Assembly: GCA_046341775.1 (NCBI GenBank)
Contig: JBKDQQ010000004.1
Location: 1 to 7,346, forward strand
Direction: 5' to 3'
Length of the DNA: 7,346 nt
Source: SXXH01 sp041165735
GTDB lineage: Bacteria > Planctomycetota > UBA1135 > GCA-002686595
Positions 5,279 through 7,346 of this stretch are shown here, one piece after another. Each line of letters begins with the position of its first letter. Positions within the stretch are counted from its first letter, which is position 1. Below the pieces are notes generated by a model, which was not told the DNA's origin, searched no databases, and saw only the letters and a list, made by a program, of their open reading frames with translations. Made by a program: the position numbers and the translations under genes.

Positions 5279-6265
5279 ATGAAGACCGTGCTCTCCGGCA
5301 TCCAGCCCAGCGGCCGACCGCACCTCGGCAACTACTTCGGCGCCATCCGGCAGCACATCGCCCTCCAGGAGCGCGCCGGGCTGCGCGGGTACTACTTCAT
5401 CGCGGACTACCACGCGCTGACTTCGTCGCGCGAGCCCGAGAAGCTGCGCGAGGCCGTGCGCGACGTGGCGCTGACCTACCTGGCGCTGGGCCTCGACCCC
5501 GAGCGCGCCGTCCTCTTCCGCCAGAGCGACGTGAAGGAGGTCTGCGAGCTGTCGTGGCTCTTGTCCTGCGTGACGGGCATGGGGCTGCTCGAACGCGCCC
5601 ACAGCTACAAGGACAAGCTCGCCAAGGGGCTCAAGCCCAACGTGGGCCTGTTCACCTACCCGATCCTCATGGCGGCCGACATCCTCGCGTACGACTCGGA
5701 CCTCGTGCCGGTGGGCAAGGACCAGATCCAGCACGTCGAGATGACGCAGGACATGGCGGCCTCCTTCAACGCGCTGTACGGCGAGGTCTTCCGCCGCCCC
5801 GAGCCGCTCGTGCCGGAGGAGGCGCACCTCGCCAAGGTGCCGGGCCTCGACGGCGAGAAGATGAGCAAGAGCTACGGCAACGACGTGTGGATCTTCGAGA
5901 GCGGCAAGGAGCTCAAGAAGCGCGTCAACGCCGTGGCGACCGACTCGCGGCCGCCCGAGGAACCGAAGGATCCCGACGGCATCGTGCTCGTGCAGTTGCT
6001 CGAGCTGTTCCTCGAGGCCGAAGAGCTGGGCCAGTGGAAGGAGCGCATCCGAGCCGGCGGCGCGGGCGCGCCAGGCTACGGGCACCTCAAGCAGCGCCTC
6101 GTCGAGGCGATGGAGTCGCGCTTCGCGCCGGCGCGCGCGCGGCGCGAGGAGTACCTGCGCCATCCCGCGCAGGTCGACGCGATCCTCGCGCGCGGGGCGG
6201 AGCAGGCGCGCTCGCGGGCCGCGGCCACGCGCGACCGCGCGCTCGCCGCCTGCGGCTTGCGCTGA
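5279..6265 (+). CDS. trpS: Tryptophanyl-tRNA synthetase
   Basis: This enzyme charges tRNA-Trp with tryptophan using ATP, in the cytoplasm. It is a class Ic aminoacyl-tRNA synthetase that acts as a homodimer. The 328-residue product matches the usual bacterial length (about 320-340). Motifs in order: the HIGH-type signature in PSGRPHLGNYFGAI (10-23, HLGN at 15-18), LFTYPILMAADIL (124-136), VPVGKDQIQHVEMTQD (143-158) with the family's Gly-x-Asp-Gln core, and the KMSKS loop at 194-198. The C-terminal helical region recognises the anticodon and ends in Ala/Arg-rich sequence. ATG at 5279 starts directly at MKTVLSGIQPSG, typical for the family, although the frame is open 38 codons further upstream. 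It is divergent from the repeat-protein/mla operon, and a hairpin directly follows the stop. No T-box or trp leader is visible in the short upstream gap. Confidence 0.97.
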   Translation: MKTVLSGIQPSGRPHLGNYFGAIRQHIALQERAGLRGYYFIADYHALTSSREPEKLREAVRDVALTYLALGLDPERAVLFRQSDVKEVCELSWLLSCVTGMGLLERAHSYKDKLAKGLKPNVGLFTYPILMAADILAYDSDLVPVGKDQIQHVEMTQDMAASFNALYGEVFRRPEPLVPEEAHLAKVPGLDGEKMSKSYGNDVWIFESGKELKKRVNAVATDSRPPEEPKDPDGIVLVQLLELFLEAEELGQWKERIRAGGAGAPGYGHLKQRLVEAMESRFAPARARREEYLRHPAQVDAILARGAEQARSRAAATRDRALAACGLR

Positions 6266-6278
6266 GGCGCCGCGCGCC
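6266..6278 (+). terminator. Short GC hairpin directly after the trpS stop
   Basis: GGCGC (6266-6270) pairs perfectly with GCGCC (6274-6278) around a CGC loop, beginning at the first base after TGA. No T-run follows, so it is not a standard intrinsic terminator. It could pause or protect the 3' end, or be chance in GC-rich DNA. The next gene begins only 36 bp later, so read-through is plausible. Confidence 0.2.
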
Positions 6279-6314
6279 GACCACCACACCCGGACCCCGC
6301 CGATCACCAGCACC

Positions 6315-6788
6315 ATGCGACCGACCTCGATCCTCCTCGCGACGAGCCTCGTGCTCGCCGCCTGCCAATCCGAACCGCCGACCCGCGCCGACGGCGTGGC
6401 GGTCCCGCGGGCCGAAGCGCCGGCTTGGACCACGCGCTTCATGGGCCGCAACGTGCTCATGGCGGCCGAGGTGCGCATCGAGGGTCCGAAGGGCCTGCTC
6501 GACCACCTCGTCACGCGGAGCGACCCGAGCCAGCACGACATCGTCGTGCAGACCGTGCCGGCCGGGTTCCTGCAGCAGTACCAGGTGAAGGGCGGGCGCA
6601 ACGGCGAGATCCGCGCGCAGCTCGACCAGGTCGTCGTCGTCGCCACGCGCAAGCTGTCGATCCTCGAGCGGCCGGGCGAGGTGCCGGTGGTCGTCCACGC
6701 CGCCGGCGACGTCTACTACAAGGAGCTCTCGACCGGCCAGGAGCTGCGTCAAGCGGCCTTGACGATCGAAGGGCGCATCGGCCAGTAG
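6315..6788 (+). CDS. Small lipoprotein of unknown function
   Basis: I do not recognise this family. The 157-residue product begins with a clear lipoprotein signal: MRPTSILLATSLV followed by the lipobox L-A-A-C, with Cys17 as the lipidated residue and Q-S next. It has no Asp at +2, so outer-membrane sorting would be expected in a proteobacterial-type Lol system. After a Pro-rich linker (about 21-38) the body is Val/Ile-rich and probably beta-stranded: NVLMAAEVRIEGPKGLLDHL (46-65), then a segment ending in VVHAAGDVYYKEL (126-138). The spacing of G-D-V and I-E-G segments faintly recalls OstA/LptA-type beta-jellyroll proteins, but this is only an impression. No Shine-Dalgarno sequence precedes the ATG. 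It lies 49 bp after trpS and 8 bp before the next gene, with which it is probably co-transcribed. Confidence 0.8.
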   Translation: MRPTSILLATSLVLAACQSEPPTRADGVAVPRAEAPAWTTRFMGRNVLMAAEVRIEGPKGLLDHLVTRSDPSQHDIVVQTVPAGFLQQYQVKGGRNGEIRAQLDQVVVVATRKLSILERPGEVPVVVHAAGDVYYKELSTGQELRQAALTIEGRIGQ

Positions 6789-6796
6789 CGCCATCC

Positions 6797-7346
6797 ATGC
6801 GCGCCACCGAAGCAGCCCTGCGCCGCGCCGCACTCGTGGTGGTCGGCGGCCTCGCGCTCGCCGCGGGCTCGTCGCCTTCCGCGGCCGGCGGCGCCCGCGG
6901 AGCGCCGGTCGAAGAGCGGCCCGCCGCTCCCGCCGGCTCCTTCGGCGCGGCGCGCGAAGCCTTGCTGGCCGGGCGCGCCGAGGAGGCGGTCGAGTCGTTC
7001 TCGATCCTGCGTCGCGACCCGGAGCTCGCCATGGAAGCCGCCTTGTGGATGCAGGAGGCGCAGCGCGAGGCCGCGCGCGCGCGCGGCGCCGCCTTCGATG
7101 GAGGCGGTTGGTGGTTCGAGGCGCGCCAACGCGGCACGACGCAGGCCTGGCTGCTCGCCGCGAGGGTCGCGCCGGACCCGGCGGCGGAAGCGGAGGCCTT
7201 GCAGGGCGCGCGCGCCGCCGCCGGGGCCTCGCCGGCGGACGGAGCCTGGCTCGCCTACGCCATGGCGACGGGCGCCGCGCGCGCGGGCGAGCTCGACGAG
7301 GCGCGCGCGCAATGCGTCCTGGGGCGCAAGCTGGAGCCCCGGCATG
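6797..7346 (+). CDS. Exported TPR-like protein, 3'-truncated by the window edge
   Basis: An open frame from ATG 6797 runs to the end of the window without a stop (183 codons visible). Residues 8-35 form a signal-peptide-like segment: two Arg, then a hydrophobic stretch ALVVVGGLALAAG (12-24), then a small-residue region. Two stretches have the spacing of tetratricopeptide helices: AAREALLAGRAEEAVESFSI (51-70, then LRRDP) and WLAYAMATGAARAGELDEAR (151-170, ending KLEP). TPR units mediate protein-protein contacts, so a periplasmic scaffolding role is possible, but nothing specific can be claimed. It begins 8 bp after the lipoprotein gene stop, which suggests an operon. The ATG was chosen because it gives the signal sequence. 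The competing long open frame on the opposite strand has no recognisable features. Confidence 0.75.
   Translation, partial: MRATEAALRRAALVVVGGLALAAGSSPSAAGGARGAPVEERPAAPAGSFGAAREALLAGRAEEAVESFSILRRDPELAMEAALWMQEAQREAARARGAAFDGGGWWFEARQRGTTQAWLLAARVAPDPAAEAEALQGARAAAGASPADGAWLAYAMATGAARAGELDEARAQCVLGRKLEPRH

Noticed and set aside
3679..6588. A 969-codon open frame on the + strand, antisense to the repeat protein and out of frame over trpS
   Set aside because: Its translation is Arg/Ala/Gly/Pro-rich low complexity with no domains, and it overlaps a well-supported minus-strand gene and trpS. Long spurious frames are expected where GC is this high and stops are rare.
6749..7345. A 198-codon minus-strand frame opposite the TPR-like gene
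   Set aside because: Its composition is Arg/Gly/Ala-rich and featureless, whereas the plus-strand frame has a signal peptide, TPR-like spacing and operon context.

Overview
This window is strongly GC-rich (by eye close to 70 %), with G/C at most third codon positions. It carries a chromosomal housekeeping-plus-envelope segment from a Gram-negative-type bacterium: there is an Mla-type inner-membrane ABC lipid transporter and there are two proteins with lipoprotein-like signal peptides. Almost no start codon is preceded by a Shine-Dalgarno sequence. A deep-branching, high-GC planctomycete or a myxobacterium-like lineage would fit, with a mild lean to Planctomycetota, but the sequence alone does not decide the phylum. 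I see no mobile element, phage gene, CRISPR array, tRNA or rRNA.

Layout. Positions 1-305 hold no clear gene. This stretch contains several short perfect inverted repeats, a candidate leftward promoter and possibly the first seven codons of a leftward gene cut by the window edge. Riboflavin synthase (306-935, +) follows. It faces, across 21 bp, a leftward operon occupying 5190 to 957. In transcription order that operon is: a 489-residue repeat protein with an N-terminal export/lipoprotein-like signal (5190-3721), an MlaE-family permease (3685-2900), an MlaF-family ATPase (2897-2154) and an MlaD/MCE-domain protein with a long repeated C-terminal arm (2141-957). Gaps of 35, 2 and 12 bp support co-transcription. 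Tryptophanyl-tRNA synthetase (trpS, 5279-6265, +) is divergent from this operon across 88 bp. It is followed by a small lipoprotein of unknown function (6315-6788, +) and, 8 bp further on, by the start of an exported TPR-like protein that runs off the right edge (6797-7346, +).

How the genes work together. MlaE and MlaF form the membrane and motor parts of an MCE-type phospholipid transporter, and the MlaD-like protein is the substrate-binding ring anchored in the inner membrane. Its C-terminal arm carries six copies of a G-x-G-x-x-[GA]-x-[LV] motif whose spacings (41, 41, 34, 27, 34) differ by whole heptads. The operon's first gene encodes a protein of about 18 repeats, each with an [FWL]-P-[hydrophobic] core every 17-24 residues. 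It is therefore a candidate outer-membrane or periplasmic partner of the transporter. No MlaA, MlaB or MlaC is encoded here. The pair of repeat proteins around a standard ABC core is the most interesting part of the window. Riboflavin synthase and TrpS are ordinary housekeeping enzymes with no evident link to the transporter.
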